Source of the DNA: a virus
Length of the DNA: 64,000 bases
Reading direction: 5' to 3' (one strand)
Virus record (IMG/VR): IMGVR_UViG_3300042895_001344
Span: 124,001-188,000 of that record
Shown: positions 32,710 to 41,100 of the stretch, one piece after another
Position numbering within the stretch: the first letter of the stretch is position 1
Layout of the letters: the number at the start of each line of letters is the position of its first letter
Program-made: the position numbers and the translations under genes
The notes under the pieces: generated by a model
What the model was told of the DNA's origin: nothing
What the model saw: the letters and a program-made list of their open reading frames with translations, nothing else
The model's database searches: none

Positions 32710-34131
32710 TTAGTGTAATCTTTCTATTGAAATAAAGTTATTAAGATAAGTGTCACCGATTATCAAAATAATTCTATATACTCTATTGTTTGTATCATCT
32801 CTTAAAATGTAGGTAGATGTATCACCTTGTCCAGTAAAGTTCCAATTAAACATTGATGCAGTTGCGGTTGTTGATAATGAAGTTGAACTAACACTTCCCG
32901 ATGAAGAACCTCCAAAAGCTTGATAATGTGCCGAAATAAATCCTGTAACAGTATCAGATACTGTTGCGACACTCAACCCCCTATTACCGCTTGATGTTAG
33001 AGTTGCTTTAATATTATCTAATGTTACAAATGTTCCAGCATTTACTATTCCACTTGATTTACACGTCAATTCACCACTAACGCCGGCGGGTGACTTACTT
33101 AAATCAAGATATACACCTCTTGCACCTCCACCTTGTTCAAAAATTCTTAATCTATTTTGATAAGAATCAATTGTAATTCCACTACCTGTAAGTGAGTTGT
33201 TTGTTTGTGATTTTGCTAATAAAATTTCTCCACCTTCATCACCACTTCCAGTTCCAATTTGTAATGCAGTTGTTATTATATTCATTGAACCACTTATTAT
33301 TACCGAACCTGTAATATTTTGAGTTGTTGAAATTGAACCTGTTGTAATTAAACCCGTATAACTAACAACTCCACTAGTTCCTGATGAACCATTAGAACCC
33401 GATGTTCCACTACTACCATTAGAACCTGATGTACCACTTGTACCTGACCAACCATTTATTTGGGTTACCATCATAAAACACTGATTTGTGCTAAACCCAC
33501 CAGTTGAATTACTAAAAGTACTTCTTAGGGCTACTTGTGTCGTTCCTGTTGTGACAATAATTGCCTCCGCCAATGGTTGCCAAGCTGCAGGAGCGACACT
33601 ATTAACAACTATTACACCTGCTAGATTTCCTATTAAAGTATTACTTGTGGTTACATTTATCCATTGATATTGTGTTTCAGCATTGTTTATATTATTTGCC
33701 AATGCAAAACTAGCATTAAGTTTATATGTCTTATTTGCTGCTAAGGTTATAATACCCGTAGATTGATTATAAGATACCGAACCATTTGATATTGTGGTAC
33801 CCGATAATATAAAATTATTTCCCGTTGATGGTATGGTTGCAGTTGATGGTGTAAAATATAACCAATCATTGTCTACGTAACCTGATGTTCCCGATGACCC
33901 TGAACTACCGTTTGAACCTGACGAACCCGAAGAACCGTTAGACCCCGATGTTCCCGATGAACCGGCAGTTCCTGAAGAACCTAAATCAAGAAATGGTTGA
34001 CTTGATACCAAATCTTCAATTGATATGCGATTTGATGTGTACCCACTACCGCTGGTTGAGGATATCATTAATATATCATCAATTTTTACGGAACCCGTAC
34101 TAGTTAATTCTGAAACTTTTATTAGTGCCAT
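32710..34131 (-). CDS. Collagen-like tail fibre with C1q-like domain
   Basis: This 473-residue protein starts with MALIKVSELTSTGSVKIDDI, a segment common in phage fibre bases. Two collagen-like Gly-X-Y blocks follow, made of GSSGTSGSNG-type triplets (about 51-86 and 230-255). Between them lies a beta domain (about 90-225) with a C1q/TNF-like strand pattern, beginning after YVDNDWLYFTP and including KTYKLNASFALANN. The C-terminus has strands typical of fibre tips (RLRIFEQGGGARGVYLDLS and later YRIILIIGDTYLNNFIS). Collagen repeats form trimeric shafts, so this is probably a trimeric fibre with a globular head. It lacks a sense-strand TATTTATA box. Confidence 0.65.
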   Translation of the reverse strand: MALIKVSELTSTGSVKIDDILMISSTSGSGYTSNRISIEDLVSSQPFLDLGSSGTAGSSGTSGSNGSSGSSGSNGSSGSSGTSGYVDNDWLYFTPSTATIPSTGNNFILSGTTISNGSVSYNQSTGIITLAANKTYKLNASFALANNINNAETQYQWINVTTSNTLIGNLAGVIVVNSVAPAAWQPLAEAIIVTTGTTQVALRSTFSNSTGGFSTNQCFMMVTQINGWSGTSGTSGSNGSSGTSGSNGSSGTSGVVSYTGLITTGSISTTQNITGSVIISGSMNIITTALQIGTGSGDEGGEILLAKSQTNNSLTGSGITIDSYQNRLRIFEQGGGARGVYLDLSKSPAGVSGELTCKSSGIVNAGTFVTLDNIKATLTSSGNRGLSVATVSDTVTGFISAHYQAFGGSSSGSVSSTSLSTTATASMFNWNFTGQGDTSTYILRDDTNNRVYRIILIIGDTYLNNFISIERLH

Positions 34132-34155
34132 TTTTATTTATATTTTTATAATTTT

Positions 34156-34479
34156 TTATTCAGGTATTAGTATGTTTCCATTTTCATCTGAAATTATGTA
34201 AACACCGTTTTCGGTTATTATACCAAACTCATTCGGAGTTGGACTTGGTGTATTTGTTATTGTAGGAGTTGGTGTAGGTGTAATTGTTGGAGTGGCAGTT
34301 GGTGGAACAGGGGTAGATGTTGGCGTTGGTGTTGGTGTATCTGTTGGTACCGGTGTTGGTGTACTTGTAGCTGGTAAAGGTGTATCGGTAATTGACGGCG
34401 TCGGCGTAGGTGTCCCCGTTGGTGGGGATGTTTGGTTTTTTGGGACTAAAATGAATTTACCGTTTATCTGCCAAGACAT
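34156..34479 (-). CDS. Short Thr-Pro linker protein, possible fibre adaptor
   Basis: This 107-residue protein is an N-terminal segment ([16 protein letters not shown]), then about 65 residues of Thr/Pro repeats, then a short hydrophobic tip ([20 protein letters not shown]). It has no folded core large enough for a domain. It sits between two larger fibre genes and shares linker DNA with them. It may be a free linker/adaptor subunit or the remnant of a larger modular gene whose binding domain was lost. The composition makes homology by eye unreliable. Confidence 0.5.
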   Translation of the reverse strand: MSWQINGKFILVPKNQTSPPTGTPTPTPSITDTPLPATSTPTPVPTDTPTPTPTSTPVPPTATPTITPTPTPTITNTPSPTPNEFGIITENGVYIISDENGNILIPE

Positions 34480-34504
34480 ACATTAAATATTTTGTTTTAT
34501 GAAA

Positions 34505-36232
34505 TTATATTGGTGTAGGGGTTGGAGTTGGTAAAGTATTCTGATCTACGAATCCAAAACAAACCGTACAATAGTTTTCTGTTTCAGTGTAATTAAAACT
34601 TACGCTACTTACCGTACCATCTATACGGATAATATTAAACCCTTCAATTCCTGTAAATTGAGTATATTGAGTTCCATTTACTGGGTTTTGGTATGTTGTA
34701 TCTAGTTCCCAAATTGGTGTGAATGGTGCGGAAACGATAACCGGAACGGATGTAATTGAATTACCCACACTAGCAAAGGCAATCAAAGGATTTGTAACTG
34801 GTTGACTAAATGTTGCGGTAAACACACCCATCGATGTATTTCGTATTTGAGTTCCACTAACCGGAACATTATATTCTTGAGGGAACGTTGTACCCTCATA
34901 CATACCTGAACTCTGTATTCCCATACCACCTACACTTTGTGTAACTGCAATAGTAATACCATTTTGACCTATACCTGATGCGGTTGAATCGGTAACTGAG
35001 TTAATAGTCATCCATTGAAATCCTAAACTTACAGGTGTTGCTGTAGGTGTAACAGTTGGCGTAGGAGTTGGACTTGGTGTCGATGTAGGAACCGGAGTTG
35101 GTGAAGGTGTTACTGTTGGTGTTGCCGTTGGTGGAACATATGCTCTCACGTCATCAACACAAGGTGCATTACATATTTCAAAAGTATATCCTGTTAATGT
35201 TCTAAAATTATGTTTAACGTGAATAAAATCTAATGGTTCTTCATAATATAATGCCGATTTAATATTAAACCCACATGTTTTTGATGTATTACCAAAATAA
35301 GTGTAGTTATATCCTCCACCCCAAGATTGTATTAAAGTTTGTTCGTCTCTATATGACGGTATAATCTCTTCCCAATTAGTTTCGGTATAAATTAAATTAC
35401 CATTTAAATAAAACTTTAAATCACCCAATCTCATATCTCTTTGTTCCGCCCATTTTTTATTTAATTCTTCAACATACTCAGTTGTAATTGTACCACCCGT
35501 AACCCAATCTTCTATTGTATTGGTAATTGTGTATCCTGTTGTGATTTGTGTTGATGTCATTGCGGTGACACCTGTTAATGGTTTAATAAATTCTACCGCA
35601 TGTGGACCTCTAATTAAATTGTTAAATCCACCCACATTATCCAAATCACAATCTGTAAATTCTTTATATCTATTAAAAACTATCGTTAAATTAAAATCAC
35701 TCGTATTTCCTGTTACACATAATACAGGTGTTTGACCATTTAAAAGACTATGTGTCTCAGTATAACCCGTAGTATTACAATAACCTGAATAATGATATGA
35801 AACCCACTTTACCCTACCATCATTTGTAAATTGAAATGATAAGTTATTATCCAAATAATTTGTATATGTAGTATCACCATCAACCCCGATATAGTAAAAA
35901 ATCGTACCTCCAGACCAATTTACTGAGTTTCTATTGAATACAAAATCCAACGTCCAACCCTTTTCTGTTCTTCTTCTAACCGTAAAATCACAGGTATCTC
36001 CCGTGTAACGACTAGCAACCGGAACAACCCATGGTTTCTGATCGTTTAAAGGTGTGGTTAAACAACTTGAGTCAATTGTAAGAGCACTATATGTGATTGG
36101 GGTAGTTAAATCTAACACATCTGTATCGTAATCAACCTCATTTGTGGTTAATTGATAGTCATAAAGTTCCGATGAATCTAACTTCAAATCCAATTTAGAT
36201 CCGTAATAGTTTAAAATATTCTGTCTATTCAT
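34505..36232 (-). CDS. Fibre/adhesin with carbohydrate-binding-like domain ending in a Thr-Pro tail
   Basis: I start this gene at the ATG 36230-36232 (MNRQNILNYYGSKLDLK), because the TATTTATA box lies 5 nt upstream of it. A frame continuation to 36253 adds seven residues over the box. The N-terminal half (about 60-370) has a lectin-like beta-sandwich pattern, with TEKGWTLDFVFNRNSVNWSG, a LSFQFTNDGRVKWVSYHYSG strand run and EEIIPSYRDEQTLIQSWGGG. A Thr-Pro linker (about 365-405) joins a second beta domain. The protein then stops right after TPTPTPI, that is, inside what is normally a linker to another domain. Its counterpart downstream begins with a new start codon, so a distal domain may have been split off. 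Confidence 0.6.
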   Translation of the reverse strand: MNRQNILNYYGSKLDLKLDSSELYDYQLTTNEVDYDTDVLDLTTPITYSALTIDSSCLTTPLNDQKPWVVPVASRYTGDTCDFTVRRRTEKGWTLDFVFNRNSVNWSGGTIFYYIGVDGDTTYTNYLDNNLSFQFTNDGRVKWVSYHYSGYCNTTGYTETHSLLNGQTPVLCVTGNTSDFNLTIVFNRYKEFTDCDLDNVGGFNNLIRGPHAVEFIKPLTGVTAMTSTQITTGYTITNTIEDWVTGGTITTEYVEELNKKWAEQRDMRLGDLKFYLNGNLIYTETNWEEIIPSYRDEQTLIQSWGGGYNYTYFGNTSKTCGFNIKSALYYEEPLDFIHVKHNFRTLTGYTFEICNAPCVDDVRAYVPPTATPTVTPSPTPVPTSTPSPTPTPTVTPTATPVSLGFQWMTINSVTDSTASGIGQNGITIAVTQSVGGMGIQSSGMYEGTTFPQEYNVPVSGTQIRNTSMGVFTATFSQPVTNPLIAFASVGNSITSVPVIVSAPFTPIWELDTTYQNPVNGTQYTQFTGIEGFNIIRIDGTVSSVSFNYTETENYCTVCFGFVDQNTLPTPTPTPI

Positions 36233-36237
36233 TATAA

Positions 36238-36245
36238 TATAAATA
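36238..36245 (-). promoter_or_regulatory. TATTTATA box that helps decide a fibre gene start
   Basis: The coding strand reads ATATTTATATTATA and then ATG at 36230-36232, with the box 5 nt before it. This supports the downstream start codon for this gene. Confidence 0.5.
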
Positions 36246-36262
36246 TCTTTCATAACATTTGA

Positions 36263-36270
36263 TATTTATA
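36263..36270 (+). promoter_or_regulatory. TATTTATA box upstream of plus-strand virion cluster
   Basis: GATATTTATATAAAAG ends 15 nt before the first gene of the plus-strand block. Together with the box at 36238 it forms a divergent pair 17 nt apart. Confidence 0.5.
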
Positions 36271-36285
36271 TAAAAGTCTATTTAG

Positions 36286-37035
36286 ATGAATAATTTTATA
36301 AAACAGGTAATTGAGGAGAAATTTGCTTCAAAAGCACAACAAAGGTTCTTCTACGCTAAGGCGAATGAAAAGGGTAAACCCAAGAAAGAAAAGAAGAAAT
36401 GGTCTAAATGGGCTAAGGAGTTCTCCGATAAAACAGATTATGATGAAATCCCCGATAAAGTAGAGAAAGAGGAAGAAGTAGATGAAATCGTGGACGGTGC
36501 CGGTAATTTTGCTAAAAGTAAAAAACCAACTAACTCAAGAGCTGAAGTAACATCAAATTCAACAACTGATGAATTTGTATTAACAGGAGCGGGTCAATCG
36601 TCTATATCACCAAAATTAGGTATGGGTTTTAGAAGATATTGGGGTGAGTCTGATATGAGTAAAGCATTAGGTGCTGAAGATACAATTATGGATGATGCTA
36701 ATTATGAAGAAGCTAAAAAGAAATTTATTGAGTTGGGTGTAACTGACCCAAAGGAATTGGAAGATAGATTAGGACAAATGGGATATGATCCAAAATTACC
36801 AGACGATAAGGTGAGATTGGTAGAAAACCCTAAAAAATTCATGGAAGAATACATAGATAATCTTTTAAAACAAAAAGGAAAAGATAATGATGTATTACCC
36901 AAAGAAGAAGAGGTTGAGGAGATTGAAATCAATCCAATAGTTGTAAAACAAATAAAATCACTTAAAAATAGTATGAAAACTTATGGTCTTAAACCAGACC
37001 ATATTTTGAAAGGACTTAAAGACGATAATGAATAA
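36286..37035 (+). CDS. Probable internal virion protein, unknown function
   Basis: This 249-residue charged protein opens with MNNFIKQVIEEKFASKAQQR. The first 11 residues form an amphipathic helix ending in V-I-E, a sequence that fits prohead-protease cleavage sites of T4-like phages ([I/L/V]-x-E). The SKAQQRFFYA motif that follows is seen in phage proteins of unknown role. The rest is Lys/Glu-rich and ends with a helical C-terminus (VKQIKSLKNSMKTYGLKP). It starts a block of four genes joined by overlaps or short gaps. A function inside the head is inferred from the leader peptide and neighbours; no enzyme motif is present. Confidence 0.6.
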   Translation: MNNFIKQVIEEKFASKAQQRFFYAKANEKGKPKKEKKKWSKWAKEFSDKTDYDEIPDKVEKEEEVDEIVDGAGNFAKSKKPTNSRAEVTSNSTTDEFVLTGAGQSSISPKLGMGFRRYWGESDMSKALGAEDTIMDDANYEEAKKKFIELGVTDPKELEDRLGQMGYDPKLPDDKVRLVENPKKFMEEYIDNLLKQKGKDNDVLPKEEEVEEIEINPIVVKQIKSLKNSMKTYGLKPDHILKGLKDDNE

Positions 37036-37519
37036 AGAGTTAAAAAATAGGGACTTTGATTTACCACAGAACATTTTAGATAAGATCAACCACACGGTTA
37101 CAGGTCTTAACGGTCAAAATGTGCATGGGGTAATGAGAGCAAAAAAACTTTTAACCGATAAAAAAGTAACATATGGTCAACTTAAACGTATTATTCATGA
37201 CATACAAGGTATGGATAAAGTTGCTGATAAAATTAGGTATGACTTGGCTGGTGGTGATTTAATGGATACGTGGTCAAAACAATATCTTCAGGGTGAGAGA
37301 GATTTAATTCAAAATAGAAAAGAAGGTAGAAAACAGGCTGATGATATTTCAAGTACAACGGGAGAAAGAAAAAATAGTTTCTTAACGAAACATACAAAAA
37401 AATCAAGTTGGTTACCGTCATTTAAATTTAATTCTAATTCAGAAAAAAATTCAGTGGCGTCAATAAAATTAACAGGTTTATTTGAACAAGTTAATAGAAT
37501 AAAAAAATTAATGTTATAA
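37028..37519 (+). CDS. Small helical virion-type protein, unknown function
   Basis: This 163-residue protein overlaps the previous gene by 8 nt. It is Lys-rich and mostly helical (NILDKINHTVTGLNGQN, then VTYGQLKRIIHDIQGMDKVA). The C-terminus ends in LFEQVNRIKKLML, a version of a short motif (R-I-K-x-L/M-M) that reappears at the ends of several other genes in this block and in the scaffold protein. A role in head assembly is possible from that motif only. Confidence 0.55.
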   Translation: MNKELKNRDFDLPQNILDKINHTVTGLNGQNVHGVMRAKKLLTDKKVTYGQLKRIIHDIQGMDKVADKIRYDLAGGDLMDTWSKQYLQGERDLIQNRKEGRKQADDISSTTGERKNSFLTKHTKKSSWLPSFKFNSNSEKNSVASIKLTGLFEQVNRIKKLML

Positions 37520-37520
37520 T

Positions 37521-38213
37521 ATGGCAACAAAATTAGATCAAATATCAGAACAGTTTAGAAAAGAATCTATTACAAGAAATTCTTATAACGAAAAGAATTT
37601 ATATAATAGTCAAAATATTAATGCATTATCTAACGGAGATGAAAAAGGTAAAGGTCAAATTGGTGACAGCGATAAAATCGGTTCAACCACTGACATTCAA
37701 AATAGAATTTCAAGTTTAGGTAGAAACACTTACAATGAAAATAATCAATATAGTTTAACTAATCCAAATGCATTAGCAGATGGAGATGAAAAAGGAAGAG
37801 GTCAAAAAGAAGATAATGTTGCAATTGGAACATCTGTAGATATTGCAAATAGAAATTTATTATTAAGTAAAAACACATATAAATTAAATAATAAATATGG
37901 TGTTAACAATCCTAATGCAATGTCCGACGGTGATGAAAAAGGTAAGGGACAAAAAGGTGAAACAGGTGAGGTTGGTTCAAGAACTGACGTGTTAAAAAGA
38001 ACTGAAAATTTAGTAAAAAATAAGTTTAATAAAAAGAATTTATATAATAGTACAAATCCTGATGCAATTTCTGACGGAGATGAAAATGGTAAAGGACCTA
38101 AAGATGAAAATGGAACTGTTGGTTCTAAAACTGATATTTTAAAAAGAACCGAAAATACTGGTAAGAATAGTTATAACTCTAAAAAAGAATATAATAGACA
38201 TCCAACAGAATAA
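37521..38213 (+). CDS. Tandem 49-residue repeat protein
   Basis: This 230-residue protein has a short N-terminus (MATKLDQISEQFRKESITR), then four 49-residue units at residues 20-68, 69-117, 118-166 and 167-215, and a partial fifth to the end. Each unit runs N-[ST]-[YF]-N, then NPNA[LM]SDGDEKGKGQ, then GS-x-TD-[IV]-x-x-R. The DGDEKGKG segment resembles a calcium-binding or phosphate-binding loop, but the family is unknown to me. It overlaps the next gene by 1 nt and the previous gene ends 1 nt before it. Repeat numbers probably vary between relatives. A structural, internal virion role is inferred from the neighbours. Confidence 0.6.
   Translation: MATKLDQISEQFRKESITRNSYNEKNLYNSQNINALSNGDEKGKGQIGDSDKIGSTTDIQNRISSLGRNTYNENNQYSLTNPNALADGDEKGRGQKEDNVAIGTSVDIANRNLLLSKNTYKLNNKYGVNNPNAMSDGDEKGKGQKGETGEVGSRTDVLKRTENLVKNKFNKKNLYNSTNPDAISDGDENGKGPKDENGTVGSKTDILKRTENTGKNSYNSKKEYNRHPTE
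37578..38165 (+). repeat. Four tandem 147-bp repeats
   Basis: Four in-frame 147-nt units, each encoding 49 residues, make up most of the 230-residue protein. DNA identity between units is lower than protein similarity, suggesting an old duplication. Confidence 0.75.
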
Positions 38214-38962
38214 TGAGTTTTACAAATACAATCTTCAAAATACTTGAAGAACAAAATATTTTAAGGACATCAAAAACTAAACCTATAGTTGATTCAATCA
38301 AAAATAGGAATAAGATTTCTTTTTTTTATACTGGTCCAAGAAAACCTGCAAAAGATAGTGTTAAACCTGGTAAAAGAATTGATGCCGAAGCAGTGGCTTT
38401 AGGGTTAAGTAAAAGAGGTAATTTAGTTATTCGTGCATATGTCCAACCACCTTCAGTATCCAAAAAAGGATTTGATAAAACAGGTTGGAGAACTTTTATG
38501 GTTAGTAGAATGAGTGATTTAAGAATTAGCGATGAAAAATTTGATCAGAAGAGACCCGACTATAAAGAAGGTGATGATAAATCAATGAGTGTTACTTACG
38601 TAACAACAGATTGGACAAATAAACCTGAGGTTAAGAAACCAAGGATTGTTAAACCAAAACCAAGTGTCCCTTCGGCAACTGCAACAACTCAATCAACTCC
38701 AAGTGTTGACCCGACAACAACAACTACACCTGAGGAACCAAAAACAACAGAACTACCACAACCAAAAACTCAAACTAAACCTGAGAAAGTTGTACCAAAA
38801 CCTGAACCAACAAAAACAGAACCTGAAACAACAGAACCTAAAACACAAGAATTACCTCAACCAAAACAAACAGAAAAACCAGTTGCAAATCCTGAAGAGG
38901 ATGAGGAAAATAAAAATTTACAAGAAAGTATTAAAAATATTAAGCGTTTAATGTTTTCTTAA
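38213..38962 (+). CDS. WYL-like domain protein with Pro/Thr/Lys tail
   Basis: Residues about 25-125 of this 249-residue protein fit a WYL-type pattern: IKNRNKISFFYTG, an R-I-D-A-E-A-V-A-L-G segment, NLVIRAYVQP, and GWRTFMVSRMSDLRISDE. WYL domains bind ligands or nucleic acid and occur in regulators and phage proteins. A long Pro/Thr/Lys/Gln-rich region (about 140-225) follows, and the protein ends in NLQESIKNIKRLMFS. The N-terminus MSFTNTIFKILEEQNILR is amphipathic and includes I-L-E, a possible prohead-protease site. Its place in the virion cluster and these termini suggest a packaged protein rather than a simple regulator. A different beta-barrel fold is possible. Confidence 0.55.
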   Translation: MSFTNTIFKILEEQNILRTSKTKPIVDSIKNRNKISFFYTGPRKPAKDSVKPGKRIDAEAVALGLSKRGNLVIRAYVQPPSVSKKGFDKTGWRTFMVSRMSDLRISDEKFDQKRPDYKEGDDKSMSVTYVTTDWTNKPEVKKPRIVKPKPSVPSATATTQSTPSVDPTTTTTPEEPKTTELPQPKTQTKPEKVVPKPEPTKTEPETTEPKTQELPQPKQTEKPVANPEEDEENKNLQESIKNIKRLMFS

Positions 38963-38984
38963 AATAGTTTATTATAATATAAAA

Positions 38985-38992
38985 TATTTATT
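38985..38992 (+). promoter_or_regulatory. TATTTATT, one-mismatch late-box candidate
   Basis: AATATTTATTAAC ends 3 nt before the ATG of the 189-residue gene. Confidence 0.35.
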
Positions 38993-38995
38993 AAC

Positions 38996-39565
38996 ATGTC
39001 ACAACAAGGATCAATATCATCTAACGATTTAATGAAAAAGTTAGTACAAGCAAAAAAAGTAATGAATAAAGTTGATGGTGGAAATTATGAAAGAGGTCAT
39101 GTTAATAGTGAAATGTTAAGATCTGATCCTTCAGAATTAATGGAAATGCAAACACCTCAACAACCTAATACAAGACCTGTGGGTGGTAATATGAGTATTG
39201 ATAAAATACAAAATTCAAAATTACCTGACGCAATTAAAAAAGCAATGATGGAAAACCCAATTCAACAAATTTCTTTAAATGATACTTTAGATATGGATTT
39301 CGTTAAAGGAGCAAAACGTTTAATGGAACAAGAAGGTGTTGCAACAAGACCGTCGGCACAACCAAAACAAACTATTGTTAATAATAATATTGACATGAAC
39401 GCAATCGCAGTTCTTATTGAAAATACAGTTCGTAAAGTAATGGATGAAAAATTAAATCAAATCCTTACAGCATCCACAACATCATCTATTAATGAAAATT
39501 TAGTACTGAAGGTGGGAGACTCTATTTTCAAGGGTAAAATTACAGGAGTAAATAAAGCCAAGTAA
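38996..39565 (+). CDS. Unknown virion-type protein with coiled-coil features
   Basis: This 189-residue protein begins MSQQGSISSNDLMKKLVQAK, contains the motif FVKGAKRLMEQEG (a relative of the R-I-K-x-M-M motif), and a helical stretch NNIDMNAIAVLIENTVRKVM near residue 130. The C-terminus is beta-like (ENLVLKVGDSIFKGKITGVN). A one-mismatch late box precedes it at 3 nt. The function is unknown; similarity to scaffold-associated proteins of T4-like phages is plausible from the helical stretch. Confidence 0.5.
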   Translation: MSQQGSISSNDLMKKLVQAKKVMNKVDGGNYERGHVNSEMLRSDPSELMEMQTPQQPNTRPVGGNMSIDKIQNSKLPDAIKKAMMENPIQQISLNDTLDMDFVKGAKRLMEQEGVATRPSAQPKQTIVNNNIDMNAIAVLIENTVRKVMDEKLNQILTASTTSSINENLVLKVGDSIFKGKITGVNKAK

Positions 39566-39597
39566 TTTTGTTTTTCCAATTTTTTTAGTTATATTTT
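39566..39597 (+). promoter_or_regulatory. Bacteroidota-type sigma-A promoter candidate
   Basis: TTTTG (39566-39570), a 19-nt spacer, then TATATTTT (39590-39597), a near match to the TAnnTTTG -7 element. It lies about 20 nt upstream of the first glycosyltransferase. The spacing fits the Bacteroidota consensus, so this could be read by host RNA polymerase early. Confidence 0.45.
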
Positions 39598-39617
39598 AGA
39601 CATATAAGTTAATTTAA

Positions 39618-40838
39618 ATGTCAAAAATTAGAATTTTAGCAATTCCATCGGATAAGCATGGTGTAGGTAAGTTTAGAATGATGGATCCATTTGTATTCAT
39701 TTCAGATAAACATTCGGAAGATATTCACGTAGATATTTCGTATAATGCGGAAGATAGAGATGATTATTTTTTAAACTACGATATTGTAGTTTTTCATACT
39801 TTTATCCATCAAACAAATCACGAACATAACATTAAAAGAATTAATTGGTTAAAATCCAAAGGTATTATTACTATTATGGATATTGATGACCTATGGTTTG
39901 TTGATCAAAGACATCCAATGTATCATGCAATTAAAATGAATAAAGTTGGTGAGATGAAAATTGACATGTTAAAGACAGTTGATTATGTTAGTACTACCAC
40001 TCCAATATTTGCAAAAACAATTAAAGATAAATTAAAAGTTAATAATGTTGTTGTTTTTCCAAATGCGGTAAATGAAGATGAACCACAGTTTCAAAATAAA
40101 CCTGTTCAATCAGATAAAGTTAGATTTGGTTGGTTAGGTGGGTCTTCTCATTTACATGATTTAGAGTTATTGTCTAATGGAATTTCTTCCACATATAATT
40201 TATTTAAAGATAAAGTACAATTTGTTTTATGTGGGTTTGATACAAGAGGTAGTGTTACTGTGATTGATCAGAGTGGTAAACAACAACAAAGACCTATACA
40301 ACCAACTGAAACAGTATGGTACAAATATGAAGGATTTTTCACAGATGATTTTAAAGTATTAAGTTCTGAATATAAAAATTATTTAGGAACATTTACTCAA
40401 GGAGATTACAACGACATAGATGAACCATATAGAAGAAGATGGACAAAAGATATTAACAGTTATGCAACAAACTATAACACGTTTGACGTATCATTAGCAC
40501 CGTTAGTTGATTCGGTATTCAACGCAAATAAATCACAATTAAAAGTAATTGAAGCGGGATTTTTTAAGAAGGCAATCATTGCAAGTGATGTTGATCCATT
40601 TACAATCGATTTAATTTCTGCGGTTGATGAAGGTAAGTTTAATGATAAAGGAAACGCATTATTAGTAGGTTCTAAAAAGAACCATAAAGATTGGGCAAAA
40701 CATATGAAACGTTTAGTTGAAAATCCTAATATGATTGAAGACTTAGGTAATCGTTTATATGAAACAGTTAAAGACACATACTCATTAAAGAAAGTATGTA
40801 AAGATAGAGTAGAATTTTTTAAATCAATAATAAAATAA
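39618..40838 (+). CDS. Glycosyltransferase, GT-B fold
   Basis: This 406-residue protein has two Rossmann-type domains. Domain 1 has KIRILAIPSDKHGVGKFRMM and an IITIMDIDDLWFVDQRHPMY segment. Domain 2 begins near residue 165 with VRFGWLGGSSHLHDLELL and closes with the nucleotide-sugar binding region SQLKVIEAGFFKKAIIASDV. This order is typical of GT-B glycosyltransferases. Likely substrates are host or virion carbohydrates, or modified DNA bases; the sequence cannot decide. It heads a plus-strand run of early-type genes behind a Bacteroidota promoter candidate. Confidence 0.7.
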   Translation: MSKIRILAIPSDKHGVGKFRMMDPFVFISDKHSEDIHVDISYNAEDRDDYFLNYDIVVFHTFIHQTNHEHNIKRINWLKSKGIITIMDIDDLWFVDQRHPMYHAIKMNKVGEMKIDMLKTVDYVSTTTPIFAKTIKDKLKVNNVVVFPNAVNEDEPQFQNKPVQSDKVRFGWLGGSSHLHDLELLSNGISSTYNLFKDKVQFVLCGFDTRGSVTVIDQSGKQQQRPIQPTETVWYKYEGFFTDDFKVLSSEYKNYLGTFTQGDYNDIDEPYRRRWTKDINSYATNYNTFDVSLAPLVDSVFNANKSQLKVIEAGFFKKAIIASDVDPFTIDLISAVDEGKFNDKGNALLVGSKKNHKDWAKHMKRLVENPNMIEDLGNRLYETVKDTYSLKKVCKDRVEFFKSIIK

Positions 40839-40844
40839 AACAAC

Positions 40845-41081
40845 ATGCATTATTTAGTTACAATCGGTTATGAGACCGAACAAATGGACAGAGAAGGAAA
40901 CCCTCGTGTTAAAAAGTACAAGTACATTATCGAGGCAGAATCAGTAGAAGAAGCAACCATTGTTGCATCAAAATACAGAGCTGGTGACACACGTTCAAGT
41001 GAAAGTATTTCAGTTGCAAAAATGGCAATTGAATGTATCATTGACAGTAAGAACACACCCGAGTATTACAAAAGTAAATAA
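40845..41081 (+). CDS. Small protein resembling DUF4494 family
   Basis: This 78-residue protein starts MHYLVTIGYETEQMDREGNP, followed by KYIIEAESVEEATIVASKYR. Beta-strand, short turn and helix in this order recall DUF4494, a Bacteroidota-associated family of unknown role, but the match is by general pattern. It follows the glycosyltransferase by 6 nt, so it is in the same transcription unit. Confidence 0.5.
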   Translation: MHYLVTIGYETEQMDREGNPRVKKYKYIIEAESVEEATIVASKYRAGDTRSSESISVAKMAIECIIDSKNTPEYYKSK

Positions 41082-41100
41082 CAATTAAACACCAACTGAT

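Larger units (their letters stand above)
30611..34383. repeat. Dispersed 29-bp repeat encoding Thr-Pro linkers
   Basis: A 29-nt unit (plus strand starts GTTGGTGTACTTGTTGCCGG, ends TAAAGGTGT) recurs at 30611, 31961 and 32006 without change. Variants occur at 30662, 32219 and 34355 with two or three substitutions. On the minus strand it encodes [10 protein letters not shown]. Copies lie in two different fibre genes. Confidence 0.8.

Noticed and set aside
29689-34479. Regular repeats suggesting a CRISPR array
   Set aside because: Repeats are in-frame Thr-Pro codons without unique equal-length spacers; no cas genes nearby.
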